Positions 1 through 8,440 of a stretch of 64,000 nt of DNA are shown one piece after another. Numbering within the stretch: the first letter of the stretch is position 1; each line of letters opens with the position of its first letter. The stretch is from Myxococcales bacterium (lineage in GTDB: Bacteria; Myxococcota_A; Polyangia; Polyangiales; Polyangiaceae): NCBI GenBank assembly GCA_016703425.1, contig JADJCA010000002.1, positions 558,001 through 622,000 on the forward strand, in the 5' to 3' direction. A program made the position numbers and the translations under genes. The notes beneath the pieces were generated by a model that saw only the letters and a list, made by a program, of their open reading frames with translations, ran no database searches and was not told where the DNA came from.

Positions 1-1
1 C

Positions 2-733
2 GCGGCGCACCTTCGCTACGATCCTTCGCGGCCCGAGAGCCGTCTCGGCCGCGCGCTCGTGGTCGATGCGCTGGAGCGTGCGCGCGGGCGCCGCGACCTC
101 GTCGCCACGACGGAAGAGCGCGTCACCGAAGCCGGTGCACGTTACATCGATTTCTTGATCCCCGGCCTCATCGGCATGGGTCTCATGTCGAGCGGTCTCT
201 GGGGCATTGGCTTTTCGCTCGCCGAGATGCGCTCCAAGAAGCTCCTCAAGCGACTCGTGGCGACCCCGATGCGTCGCTCAGACTTCTTGGCGTCGTTTCT
301 CGTCGTGCGAGCCGCCCTTGTGGCCGTCGAGCTCCCTCCCCTGTTGTTGTTCGCCTCCTTCGTGTGGGGCGTGCCCGTGCGCGGCTCCTTGGCGCTCGTG
401 GCACTGGTTGCGCTGACTGGGGCGCTGACCTTCGCGATGCTCGGCTTGCTCGTAGCATCGCGAGCCGAAAACCCACAGGTGGTCTCGGGTTTGATCAACG
501 TCATCTCCTTTCCGATGCTCCTCTGCTCCGGCGTGTTCTTCTCGAGCGAGAACTTCCCAAGCTGGAGCCAGCCGATCATCGGGGCGTTGCCTCTGACGGC
601 GCTCATCGACGCGCTTCGCGGCGTCATGCTCGACGGTCGCGGCATCACCTGGCTCGCGAAGCCCATGGGCGTCGTCGGTCTTTGGGGCCTCTCGGCGTTC
701 GTCCTCGCGCTTCGATTGTTTCGTTGGCGCTAG
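2..733 (+). CDS. ABC-2 type transporter permease, C-terminal part
   Basis: The frame is open to the left edge, so the N-terminus lies outside the window. The visible 243 residues hold about five or six hydrophobic segments in the order usual for ABC-2 permeases of the YhhJ/DrrB kind: a periplasmic stretch ending in ARYIDFLIPGL, a helix, the cytoplasmic coupling stretch EMRSKKLLKRLVATPMRR, further helices, and the late segment with SGVFFSSENFP followed by ALPLTALIDALRGVML. The family forms the membrane half of exporters for drugs, lipids or polysaccharides. The ATPase subunit should lie just upstream. A GTG at 59 could be called as a start, but homology-like sequence continues upstream of it. 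Confidence 0.85.
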   Translation, partial: AAHLRYDPSRPESRLGRALVVDALERARGRRDLVATTEERVTEAGARYIDFLIPGLIGMGLMSSGLWGIGFSLAEMRSKKLLKRLVATPMRRSDFLASFLVVRAALVAVELPPLLLFASFVWGVPVRGSLALVALVALTGALTFAMLGLLVASRAENPQVVSGLINVISFPMLLCSGVFFSSENFPSWSQPIIGALPLTALIDALRGVMLDGRGITWLAKPMGVVGLWGLSAFVLALRLFRWR

Positions 734-950
734 GACGACCGGTCCCATCGTGCGCGCCTTCCGGCGCCCGTGGAATCGTCCAGCGAGAGAGGCAAGAACT
801 CGCCCAAGGGGCGAAGAATGGCACCAGGTGGGCGCTTTGGAGAGGCCATTTTTGCGAACAATATCGAATCGATACAAATCGATCGGCGACTGAGTTTTTT
901 CTGCATCCTCGGCCTGCGCCCTCCCCACTGAGAGAGCGATGGAGGCCCGC

Positions 951-2486
951 ATGTCACGAACCAACAAGCTCCCGCGCTCGCTCTTCCTCTCCCTCGCGCT
1001 TCTGCCCGTCGGCCTTGCCGCGTGCTCGGGCGCCAATGAGGAGGCGACGAACGACAGCACCGAGCGGGAGCTGACCGGGACCATCGACGTCAAGAGCTTC
1101 GGCCTAGCGCTCGACAACGCGGTGGTCGTCGCGCAAAACCGCGCCGGTCGCACGCTCATCGCGCCCGTCGGTGCGAAGGGCGCCTTCTCCGTGAAGGTCC
1201 CGCAAGGGGATACGTACCGCCTCATGCTCGCGAACACGACGCGCGCCGGTCGCTTCGAGGTCGTCTCTCGCATCCTCTGGTCGAAGGGTCTCGCCGCAGG
1301 CGTCGTGCCGCTCTCCGGCGGCTCGGGCTCTGGCGGGGGCTCCGGCTCGGGCAAGACCGAAGCCGGTGCGTCGTCGGGCGGCGCGGTCTCGTCGTCGTCG
1401 TCGCCGTCGGAGGCGCCGGCGCTCGCGGCCGAGTGCAGTGCCTCGCGCACCAAGGCCGACCTTCCCTACGACGCGAAGATTCCCCTCGGCGGCCTCTACC
1501 GCCTCAGCGACTCCTTCCGCGAGAAGGGCGCGCTGCCCGCCGCGATCCTCGACGTCAAATCCGACGGCGGCAGCTGGCGACTCGCCGAGCTCCTCGCGAA
1601 TACGCCGTTCACGACGACGCAAGCCGACTGCGATCACGACGGCAACAAGGCCACAGGCCGCGACCGCGTCTTCGTCACGTGGAAGAACGCCGACGGGTCC
1701 GTGGAGACTGATCACCTCGACATGCGCTATTGCGAAGGCGACGTTCCTCCCAGCGCGCTCGCCCAAGGCGCGGGCTCGTCCTCCTCGAGCAGCGTGCCTT
1801 GCGACAAGGACGACGCGCACGTCTGCAAGGCGGGGAGCCCCGCCGCGGCGGCAACGACGGAACACACGTGCGCAGGCGTCGAGCCCGACGACAGCCCCGA
1901 CAGCGAGGTCGAGTCATGTCCGTCGAGGGGCACGAGCCCTGGCGGTGCGAGCGGCGGAGCAGCCGGCGCGGGTGGGGCGGCGAACGGTTCGACGGGAACG
2001 CCCGCGGGCGGCGCGACAGGCGGCACCGCTGGTCAAGCGGGCGGCGCCGCAGGTGCGGGCGGCTCGTCGGCAGGCGCGCCGGGAACGCCGAGCAGCGGCG
2101 GCTCCGCGGCGGGCGGCGTGGCACCGGGCGGCGCGGGAGCGGCGGGCACCGGCGGCCTCGTGGGCGGCACCGGAAACGCCATCGGTGGAATGAGCTTCTG
2201 GGCGAAGGTCTCCGGGGGCTCCGCCGCAAACCTCGGGCTCATCAAGCTCATCAACAGCTCCGTCTTCGTCGGCGTCGGTGCCAGCGGCGGCGCTGGCGCA
2301 GCGGGAGGCGCGGCGGCGAGCCCCGGCGCGCCGGCCGGTGGAGGTGCGGGCGCTGCCGGCGGCTCCGCCGACGGGACGAACGCGGGGACTCTCAGCTCCG
2401 ACATCGGCGGTGCGTGCGCCGTGAGCGCCGACTGCCGCACGAGCCTCCGTTGCGTCGCCTCAACGTGTCAGATCCCTCTCTTCTGA
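951..2486 (+). CDS. Gly/Ala/Ser-rich exported lipoprotein with Cys-rich C-terminus
   Basis: A 511-residue protein of unknown function. I chose the ATG at 951 rather than the in-frame ATG at 939 because GGAGG lies five bases before it and the protein then begins with a clean lipoprotein signal (MSRTNKLPRSLFLSLALL, lipobox LAAC). A small beta-rich region follows (about residues 40-110), then a Ser/Gly linker, a region with several Cys, and a long Gly/Ala-rich low-complexity tract (about 325-475). The end carries a short Cys motif (CAVSADCRTSLRCVASTCQ) of the kind seen on many myxobacterial surface proteins. The 205 bp upstream are relatively A/T-rich near 860-885, with ATCGAT at 868-873 and 878-883, a possible promoter or operator region. 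Role unknown; probably cell-surface. Confidence 0.8.
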   Translation: MSRTNKLPRSLFLSLALLPVGLAACSGANEEATNDSTERELTGTIDVKSFGLALDNAVVVAQNRAGRTLIAPVGAKGAFSVKVPQGDTYRLMLANTTRAGRFEVVSRILWSKGLAAGVVPLSGGSGSGGGSGSGKTEAGASSGGAVSSSSSPSEAPALAAECSASRTKADLPYDAKIPLGGLYRLSDSFREKGALPAAILDVKSDGGSWRLAELLANTPFTTTQADCDHDGNKATGRDRVFVTWKNADGSVETDHLDMRYCEGDVPPSALAQGAGSSSSSSVPCDKDDAHVCKAGSPAAAATTEHTCAGVEPDDSPDSEVESCPSRGTSPGGASGGAAGAGGAANGSTGTPAGGATGGTAGQAGGAAGAGGSSAGAPGTPSSGGSAAGGVAPGGAGAAGTGGLVGGTGNAIGGMSFWAKVSGGSAANLGLIKLINSSVFVGVGASGGAGAAGGAAASPGAPAGGGAGAAGGSADGTNAGTLSSDIGGACAVSADCRTSLRCVASTCQIPLF

Positions 2487-2549
2487 GCACCCCCGCGCAA
2501 GCGAAAGACAGCGTCGAACCTTTGCTCGCCTTTGTTCCGGACAGCTTAA

Positions 2550-2576
2550 AGGGGCGCGAGATTAGCTCGCGCCCCT
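2550..2576. terminator. Strong hairpin between lipoprotein and ECF sigma gene
   Basis: An 11-bp perfect inverted repeat (2550-2560 and 2566-2576, arms AGGGGCGCGAG / CTCGCGCCCCT) with a five-base loop ATTAG. It lies 63 bp after the lipoprotein stop and 41 bp before the sigma gene start. No T-run follows on the plus strand, so it is either a weak terminator for the lipoprotein or a structure in the sigma-gene leader. On the minus strand the hairpin is followed by TTTAA, but no minus-strand gene needs ending here. Confidence 0.45.
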
Positions 2577-2617
2577 CGACCCATGACGAGCCGCCCCGCG
2601 GTATCCTCCCCGCCCTT

Positions 2618-3244
2618 ATGACCGCGGAGGTCACGCCATCGCCCGATCTCAAGCTCGCCGAGAGGTGCACCCTCGGGGACCGCGCTGCGCAACGAGAGCT
2701 CTTTCAACGAGAGCGCAGGCACGTCCACGCCACCCTCTATCGCATCCTCGGCTCGAACCAACACATGGATGACCTGCTTCAGGAAACCTTCATCGCGGCC
2801 TTCCGTGCCCTGCCGACTTTCCGCGGAGAAGCCAAGCTATCCACTTGGATCGACCGCATCGCCGTTCGCGTGGCCTTCTCCCACATAAGGGCGCGCCGCG
2901 GGCAACCGTCGCTCGAAGTGGTCCCGGAGATGGCCGCCGACGACGCCGACGCCGAAGAGCGCGCGCTGGCCCGCGAAGCGGCGCGGCATCTCTACGCGGC
3001 GCTCGACAAGATGGACGAGAAGCTGCGCGTCGCATTTTCGCTCCACGTTCTCGACGGGCGACCGCTGCTCGAAGTCGCCGCCGCCATGGACGCCACCTTG
3101 GTGGCGACGAAGACCCGAGTGTTTCGTGCGAGGCGAGCGCTTGAGGCCGCGGCGCGGCGCGATCCCGTTCTTGCGGGTATGCTCGGGGATGGCGCCGCGA
3201 AGACCACCGCGCGCGCGCCGGAAGAGGACGGGGGTGCGCTGTGA
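2618..3244 (+). CDS. ECF-type RNA polymerase sigma factor
   Basis: A 208-residue sigma-70 family protein. Region 2 is recognisable by DDLLQETFIAAFRALPTFRGEAKLSTWIDRIAVR (written here as separate motifs: DDLLQETF, then STWIDRIAVR), and region 4 by VAFSLHVLDGRPLLEVAAAM with the recognition helix KTRVFRARRAL. It should recruit RNA polymerase to promoters of an envelope-stress or surface regulon. The ATG at 2618 fits family length; the frame is open far upstream only because of high GC. Its stop overlaps the GTG start of the FecR-like gene (GTGA at 3241-3244), so the two are translationally coupled. The coupled membrane protein is the likely regulator of its activity. Confidence 0.9.
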   Translation: MTAEVTPSPDLKLAERCTLGDRAAQRELFQRERRHVHATLYRILGSNQHMDDLLQETFIAAFRALPTFRGEAKLSTWIDRIAVRVAFSHIRARRGQPSLEVVPEMAADDADAEERALAREAARHLYAALDKMDEKLRVAFSLHVLDGRPLLEVAAAMDATLVATKTRVFRARRALEAAARRDPVLAGMLGDGAAKTTARAPEEDGGAL

Positions 3245-4260
3245 GAATCCCGCCCGTTGAACCGCTGAGCGAGGCTCGATGGAATCGCATCGAGCGCGGC
3301 GTCTTTTCCGAGCTCGACGCCGAGACGGCGCCCGTCGCTCCGCCGCGAAAGAAAGCTCCACGGCGCGGCTGGCTCCTCGCCGGCTCGTTCGCCGTCGCGG
3401 CCTCCGTCGCCGCTTTCGTGGGCGTCCGCACCTTCGCGGGTGCGGAGCGCGAGATCCCCGTCTCGCACGTGCAGACCGGCGACGGCGAATCGACCCTCAC
3501 CGTTGGCGACTCGGTCATCCGGGTCGCGAAGGAGAGCGCGATCGTCGTCGATGGCGACGCGAAGCGCGGCGTGCTTCTGGTGCTCGATCGCGGAACCGTC
3601 TCATGCAACGTCGCGCCGCGCAGCGGTAGACCGGCGTACGTGGTGCAGGCTGGCAACGTGCGCGTGCGCGTCGTCGGCACCGAGTTCCGAGTCACGCGCG
3701 CCGGCGCTGGTGCCAACGTCGAGGTCGAGCACGGCGTCGTAGAAGTGACCGGCGGCGGCACCTCACGCGTCCTTCGCGACGGGGAGCGCTTCACACAAAA
3801 CGAAGCCGCGCTCGTGCCGGTCGCACCGTCCGCGAAAGGCGGGGGCGAGACCGAAACCGAGGCCACCGTTCCGCAACCCAAAGAGCGCGAGGCCGCGCCC
3901 GCGGCGCCTCACGGGACGGGGCGCCGCGCGCGCGCTTTGGGAAGCAAGCGAGCAAGCGACGGTGGCATCGTGCGAGAGCTCGACGACGCGCCTCTCTCGG
4001 CCCCGGCGACGCCGCGTGAACAATACGAACAGGCCGCTCGCCTCGAACGAAGCGACCCGGAAGGCGCCGCGCGCGGCTACCGCACCCTCGCCGGTGGCAC
4101 GGGCCCGTGGGCGCCGAACGCCCTCTTCGCGTTGGCTCGCCTCGAGGCGAGCCGCGGGAGGAGCGGCGAGGCGCGGCGCCTCGCTGACGAGTACCTCGCC
4201 AAATATCCAACCGGCATGAACGCCGCCGACGCGCGCGAGCTCCGCGTCAAGTTGCGCTAG
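3241..4260 (+). CDS. FecR-domain membrane protein, probable anti-sigma partner
   Basis: A 339-residue protein with a short cytoplasmic N-terminus (residues 1-42), one transmembrane helix (43-63) and a periplasmic FecR-type domain. The domain contains the usual pattern of a charged-strand repeat followed by VVGTEFRV (about residue 140) and VEVEHGVVEV. The C-terminal 90 residues contain TPR-like helices (YEQAARLER ... ALARLEASRGRSGEARRLADEYL). FecR proteins control a partner ECF sigma factor from the membrane. Here the partner is the gene that overlaps by four bases upstream. The start is GTG. The TPR tail is not part of classical FecR but is frequent in myxobacterial versions. Signal and target are unknown. 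Confidence 0.85.
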   Translation: MRIPPVEPLSEARWNRIERGVFSELDAETAPVAPPRKKAPRRGWLLAGSFAVAASVAAFVGVRTFAGAEREIPVSHVQTGDGESTLTVGDSVIRVAKESAIVVDGDAKRGVLLVLDRGTVSCNVAPRSGRPAYVVQAGNVRVRVVGTEFRVTRAGAGANVEVEHGVVEVTGGGTSRVLRDGERFTQNEAALVPVAPSAKGGGETETEATVPQPKEREAAPAAPHGTGRRARALGSKRASDGGIVRELDDAPLSAPATPREQYEQAARLERSDPEGAARGYRTLAGGTGPWAPNALFALARLEASRGRSGEARRLADEYLAKYPTGMNAADARELRVKLR

Positions 4261-4323
4261 ACCACCGAAGGCGGACGACGGATTGACTTCTCGCGTCGGC
4301 GCTCCCTTCGGTATGGTGCGTCG

Positions 4324-5281
4324 GTGCGGGTCTCGGCGGGTCTCCTCCTTGCGGCGATGTTCGTGGCGCGCACGGCGAGTTCCGACGGCGGGCGCCGCAT
4401 CGTGCTCGTCGGCGCCGACGAGGTCTCGACGAGCGCGGTCTTCTCGGCGCTCGCGGCGTGGGACGTCGAGGTCGTGCGCTCCGTCGAGCGTGCTCCGCCG
4501 GCTGCCGATGCGGAGGCTTCGGCGCGAAAGCACGCGGCGGTCAACCACGCGGACGCCGTCTCGTGGATCAGCGTCGCAAGCGGGAATCGCGACGCTCATC
4601 GTCGTCGACATGGCGGACGGACGCGTCACCACGCGCAGCCTCGACAAGGCCCCGCCGTACGACGAGGCGACGGCCGCGGCCATCGCGCTCACCGTCAAGA
4701 GCGTCCTTCGGTCGACGACGCTGGCGCCCGCAGCGGAGCGGACGCACCGCGCGGAGGCGACGACGGGGACCGGCACGGGCGTCGAGCTCGAGGTTGGCGG
4801 CGGCGTCAGCCGCTCCAATGTCGGCACCATGGAGGGTCGCGGAGACTTGGGCATGAGCCTATGGCCGACCCGCGTGTGGGGCCTCGGCCTTCGACTCTCC
4901 GGCGGTCCCGGTGCTGAAGTCTCGACGCCTCTCCTCGACGGAACGCTCGTCAACCTTGGGGCCGCCCTCACGGCGCGCGCGCGCGTCCCTTCTGGGCGCG
5001 TATCCCTCACCTTCGAACTAGGTCCCGCGCTCCAGGCGGTTCGCCTCAGCGCGACGCTTCGCGACCTCGGCTCTCCCGTCAGCGTTCCCCGCATCGATCC
5101 GGCCGTCGAAGGCGGCGCCGCCTTCGACGTCGAACTCGGGGCGCGCACTCGCGTCGGCGTCCGCGCCCTTGGCAACGTCCTCGTGCGCTCGCAGCGCTTC
5201 TTGATCGCTGGGCGCGAGGCGCTCGTGCTCGAGCCCCTCGCCCTCCAGGGCGCCCTCCGCTTTTCCGTGAGGCTCGACTGA
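4324..5281 (+). pseudogene. Barrel-like exported protein interrupted by a +1 frameshift
   Basis: The coding signal starts at GTG 4324 with a signal peptide (MRVSAGLLLAAMFVARTASS) and a region GGRRIVLVGADEVS through AVSWISVAS. It then continues only in the next frame, from GIATLIVVDMADGRV to the stop at 5279-5281. The join is at the GGG of 4582-4584: removing one G restores SVAS-GIATLIVV. The C-terminal 170 residues alternate polar and hydrophobic residues and end in FSVRLD, compatible with an outer-membrane beta-barrel. The stop overlaps the next ATG (TGATG), so it belongs to the sigma/FecR set. Marked as broken, but a one-base sequencing error is at least as likely, because other genes in the window show the same type of break. 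Confidence 0.7.
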
Positions 5282-6207
5282 TGCGCGCTCCGCGGTTGTG
5301 CCTCGCGCTCGCCTTGCTGAACGCCACCGCGAGCTGCGGCCGCGAAGACGTCGAGCTGCTCGTGTACGTCGCCGCCCTGCCAGACGCCGGTCTGGCGACG
5401 CCAGCGCGCGAAGACGCGAGCGATGGCGATGCCAACTGCGGGCGCGCTGCGACCTTCCATTGCTTGCCGCGCGGCGCCGATTGCGCCACGGCGAGCGACT
5501 GCTGCACCGGACGTTGCGACGCGGGCGTTTGCCTCGACGCGAGCTGCGGCCCACCGGGACAGGGTTGCACGACGCGCGCCGAGTGCTGCAGCGGCGTCTG
5601 CGAAGGGCGCATGGCCACGAGCCTCGAGCGCGTCTGCGCGCCCTATTGCCGCGGCGACGGAGCGCCTTGCGGCGCCGCGAGCGACTGCTGCGGCCGAGCG
5701 TGCAACCAGGGACGCTGCGGCGGAAGCGCGTGTCGAAAACGCGGCGACGCATGCGTCACGGCGAGCGACTGTTGCTCGGGCGCGTGCGGCGTCGACTTGC
5801 GGTGCACCGTCGAACCGCAGCTCGTCTGCCGCCCCGTCGGTGAAGACTGCTCCTCGGGTTCAGCCGCCGGCTGCTGCGGACAATGCGGCGCCGGCGGCGC
5901 CTGTGCCCTCGGCCCGGGACCATGCGCCGCGCTAGGCACGACCTGCGATGTGGGCGCCGACTGTTGCAGCGGCACGTGCAACCTCGACGCCAGCGGACGA
6001 CGCCTTTGCGCGGGCCCATGCGCAAGCGAAGGAGCCGATTGCAAATTCGGTAGCGACTGCTGCTCGGGAAGCTGCTCCGCCGTGGGCTCGCGATGCGCGA
6101 AGGCGGGCGCTACAACATGCTCAAGGGCCGGCGAGTCGTGTTCCGCCTCGGAGGCCTGCTGCAGCGGCGCTTGCATCGGCGGCCGCTGCGGCACATGTTC
6201 GCTCTGA
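5281..6207 (+). CDS. Exported cysteine-rich repeat protein
   Basis: A 308-residue protein with an N-terminal signal and a possible lipobox (ATASC). The rest is built from about nine short repeats of the form C-x4-6-C-x3-D-CC-S/T-G-x-C, for example CATASDCCTGRC, CTTRAECCSGVC and CVTASDCCSGAC. The pattern resembles small disulfide-knot modules (Dickkopf/conotoxin-like spacing). All cysteines are probably paired outside the cytoplasm. It is the last gene of the ECF sigma/FecR run and overlaps the preceding stop by one base, so it is probably a regulon target at the cell surface. Its stop and that of the convergent gene form one palindrome, TGATCA (6205-6210). Biological role unknown. Confidence 0.8.
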   Translation: MRAPRLCLALALLNATASCGREDVELLVYVAALPDAGLATPAREDASDGDANCGRAATFHCLPRGADCATASDCCTGRCDAGVCLDASCGPPGQGCTTRAECCSGVCEGRMATSLERVCAPYCRGDGAPCGAASDCCGRACNQGRCGGSACRKRGDACVTASDCCSGACGVDLRCTVEPQLVCRPVGEDCSSGSAAGCCGQCGAGGACALGPGPCAALGTTCDVGADCCSGTCNLDASGRRLCAGPCASEGADCKFGSDCCSGSCSAVGSRCAKAGATTCSRAGESCSASEACCSGACIGGRCGTCSL

Positions 6208-7839
6208 TCACTCGCGGCTCTGTTCTTCGAGCGAAGGTGTCGGCTGGCCGGCGGCGCTCCGCGAGCGGCACGGTCCGAGGTCGTCCGTGCCCCACGCAGG
6301 CCACGACTGCTCGAGCACCTTGGCGTAGAGCGTGAAGTCCTTCACCGAGTCGACGCGGCGCCAGACGGGCCCCGGCGGCTCGTCACGAAACGGGTCGACG
6401 GCGCCCTTAACGAGCGCGAAGTCGTAGTAGGGGCCGTCGTCGGCGTTGCGAAACACGCAGGGATTGAGAGACCAGAAGGTGGCCGCCTTTTTCGGTGGGG
6501 CTGCCTCCCGCCGGAACTGGAGAGGCCAATGGGGCAACTCCGAGAAGGAGAACCCCGACACGCCGCCGTGAACCACGCGGTGGTACGCGCCCATGTGGAT
6601 GAACGGCGGGAAGTGGGCGCGGGGCGAACGCGAAGCGAAGGGCAAGGTCACGATGCGCGCGCCCGGCGTGGTGCGCTCGAAGAGCGCCGTGACGCCCGCA
6701 ACCTCCTCGTGAACGAGCGCGCGAAGCTCGACGGCGGCGTTCGCGGACGTCGCGAGGGACACGCCAAAGACGCCAACGAGCGCAGCCGTTGTGGCCCTCG
6801 AGCGTGACGTCGCGAGGGGGAGGACCGCAAAAAACGCGAGCAGCGGCGCCATGCGCACGTTGAGCATGGCCGCCGCCCCGAGGCGAAACGGCACGACAAA
6901 GTACAGGGCGAGGGTCGTGAGGACCGGCGCCATGACGACGAGGGTCTTTCGCGACGGCGCCTCGCGCCTCATCGTAAGAACAAGAAGCACCGCGAAGGCG
7001 ACCCAGTAGGCGAAGGCACAAGCCTCATCGACGTGAGAGCGAAAGACGTCGTGGGTCCACAGCGAGAAGGCGCGCGCGCTGCGGAAGGCGCTCATGTGCC
7101 CGACTTCCCCTTGTTCCGTCAGCGAGGCGCCGTGAAGCGTGATGCGCCCCAAGGCCCACCACAGGGCGGCAAGGCCGGCCGCCGGGAGGAGCCAGAGGTT
7201 CAGGGCGAGCGACCGCTGCAGCGCCGCGCGGCGCGACGTGCGAGGAGCGCTGTCGTGGACGGCGGAGAAGGCGACCGAGAGAACCACGGAGACGAGCGCC
7301 AAGACGGCGAATGCGCTCGCATGCAAGTAGAAGAGCGCCACCGCGAGCGCTGCGAGTCCGGCGAACCTTCGTCGCGAGGGTTCTTTCAGGTAGCGCACCG
7401 CTTCAGCGATGGCGAAGAGCAGCACCGGTACGGACGCGACGAAGGGAAGGAACCCCACGACGAGCGCGCGATTCCAGAAGAGCGGCACCGCGAAGAGCGC
7501 GAGCCGCTCGTCACGATCAAACGCCGCGAGGAGCGACGCGAAGGCGAAGGGCTGCGCCAAGCCGGCGGCCGCGAGGAGAATGCGGTTCGCGTAGTCGACG
7601 CCGACGCCGACGGAAAGTCCGGCGCCCAAGAGATGGTAGAGCAGGTATTGGCTTCGATTCCACGCGAGCTCGTAGTGCTCGGCGATGCGATGCGACGGAT
7701 TCCAATAGTTGCGAATCGACGCCATAACCGCGAGGTGCTCGGGCACGTCGGTGAAGGGCAAGACCTCCACGGCAAAGAGGGGCAACACGCTCGCGATGGC
7801 GGCGACCCAAAGGAGCCTGCGCAGAAGAGTCGGACTCAT
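6208..7839 (-). CDS. Polytopic membrane protein, possibly GT-C-like
   Basis: A 543-residue protein with about ten or eleven predicted membrane helices in the first 400 residues and a soluble C-terminal domain of about 140 residues (ALFERTTPGARIVTLPF onward). The first loop after helix 1 carries FTDVPEHL, an acidic motif at the position where GT-C glycosyltransferases keep their catalytic acidic residues. Overall topology also fits that fold, but there is no motif that fixes a substrate. It starts with ATG at 7839 and lies 100 bp downstream of the small gene ending at 7940. Convergent with the Cys-rich gene with no spacing. Best described as an unknown membrane protein, perhaps a lipid-linked sugar transferase. 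Confidence 0.7.
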   Translation of the reverse strand: MSPTLLRRLLWVAAIASVLPLFAVEVLPFTDVPEHLAVMASIRNYWNPSHRIAEHYELAWNRSQYLLYHLLGAGLSVGVGVDYANRILLAAAGLAQPFAFASLLAAFDRDERLALFAVPLFWNRALVVGFLPFVASVPVLLFAIAEAVRYLKEPSRRRFAGLAALAVALFYLHASAFAVLALVSVVLSVAFSAVHDSAPRTSRRAALQRSLALNLWLLPAAGLAALWWALGRITLHGASLTEQGEVGHMSAFRSARAFSLWTHDVFRSHVDEACAFAYWVAFAVLLVLTMRREAPSRKTLVVMAPVLTTLALYFVVPFRLGAAAMLNVRMAPLLAFFAVLPLATSRSRATTAALVGVFGVSLATSANAAVELRALVHEEVAGVTALFERTTPGARIVTLPFASRSPRAHFPPFIHMGAYHRVVHGGVSGFSFSELPHWPLQFRREAAPPKKAATFWSLNPCVFRNADDGPYYDFALVKGAVDPFRDEPPGPVWRRVDSVKDFTLYAKVLEQSWPAWGTDDLGPCRSRSAAGQPTPSLEEQSRE

Positions 7840-7939
7840 CGCGAAGGGAAGCCTCGTACCTTGCTCAACGTGGTCGATTCAGCTGAATCGCTGCGCTAAC
7901 GGTGCGCGCGTCGCGACGGGTCACTCGCGTCGTGCGGGT

Positions 7940-8281
7940 TCAATGGAGCTGCCCCTTGTCCTTGGGGGCACCAAAGATGAGAGCCCAGTTGTCACGGTAC
8001 TCGCCGCTCGCCACTTGCGCCGGGCCCTTGCGAGCCTTCGCCGGAGCCGCCTTGCGCGGGACAAGGACCTCGACGTCGCAGACGCGTTGTTGCTCGGGGC
8101 GCGGCTTGAGTCGGACGACTTCGCCGACGATGGGCTTGCCGTCCTCGAGAGGGCGCACCTCACCGACCTCGATGGAGTCGCCCTTGAGGCGGACCACGCG
8201 CGCCCCCTCGCCGTCTTCGGTGGCGCTGTGAACGACGACGACGTCCGCCGCCTCCGCTCCTTCCGGCTCATCGGCGGCCAT
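7940..8281 (-). CDS. Small acidic conserved-type protein of unknown function
   Basis: A 113-residue soluble protein. I chose the ATG at 8281 (MAADEPEGAEAADVVVVHS) because the upstream in-frame sequence is low-quality, Arg/Asp-rich text without protein-like character. The core VVRLKGDSIEVGEVRPLEDGKPI and EVVRLKPRPEQQRVCDVEVLVP look like a small beta-barrel or SH3-like fold. The C-terminus has a basic linker (RKAAPAKARKGPAQ) and a conserved-looking end, YRDNWALIFG. No signal peptide. It may be co-transcribed with the membrane protein downstream. I do not recognise a named family; function unknown. Confidence 0.6.
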   Translation of the reverse strand: MAADEPEGAEAADVVVVHSATEDGEGARVVRLKGDSIEVGEVRPLEDGKPIVGEVVRLKPRPEQQRVCDVEVLVPRKAAPAKARKGPAQVASGEYRDNWALIFGAPKDKGQLH

Positions 8282-8440
8282 CCCGCCCAGTGTACCAAGC
8301 CGACCCACGCCGTCACGAGCCGCGTCACCGGCGTCACGATCGAGAGAGCCACGGGCCGCGACGCGCACGTCGCACAGCGCCGGAAGGGGGCTCATTTCAC
8401 CGATCTTGGGGCACGGCACGAACCGTGCTGAGCGGCCCTC

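Noticed and set aside
939..953. ATG at 939 as start of the Gly-rich lipoprotein
   Set aside because: The second ATG at 951 has GGAGG at proper distance, and the signal peptide begins there; the first would overlap that ribosome site.
3763..5460. A 565-codon minus-strand reading frame opposite the FecR-like and barrel-like genes
   Set aside because: Arg/Ser/Ala-rich translation without any domain. It exists because high third-position GC removes stop codons from the opposite strand, and the plus-strand genes have clear families.
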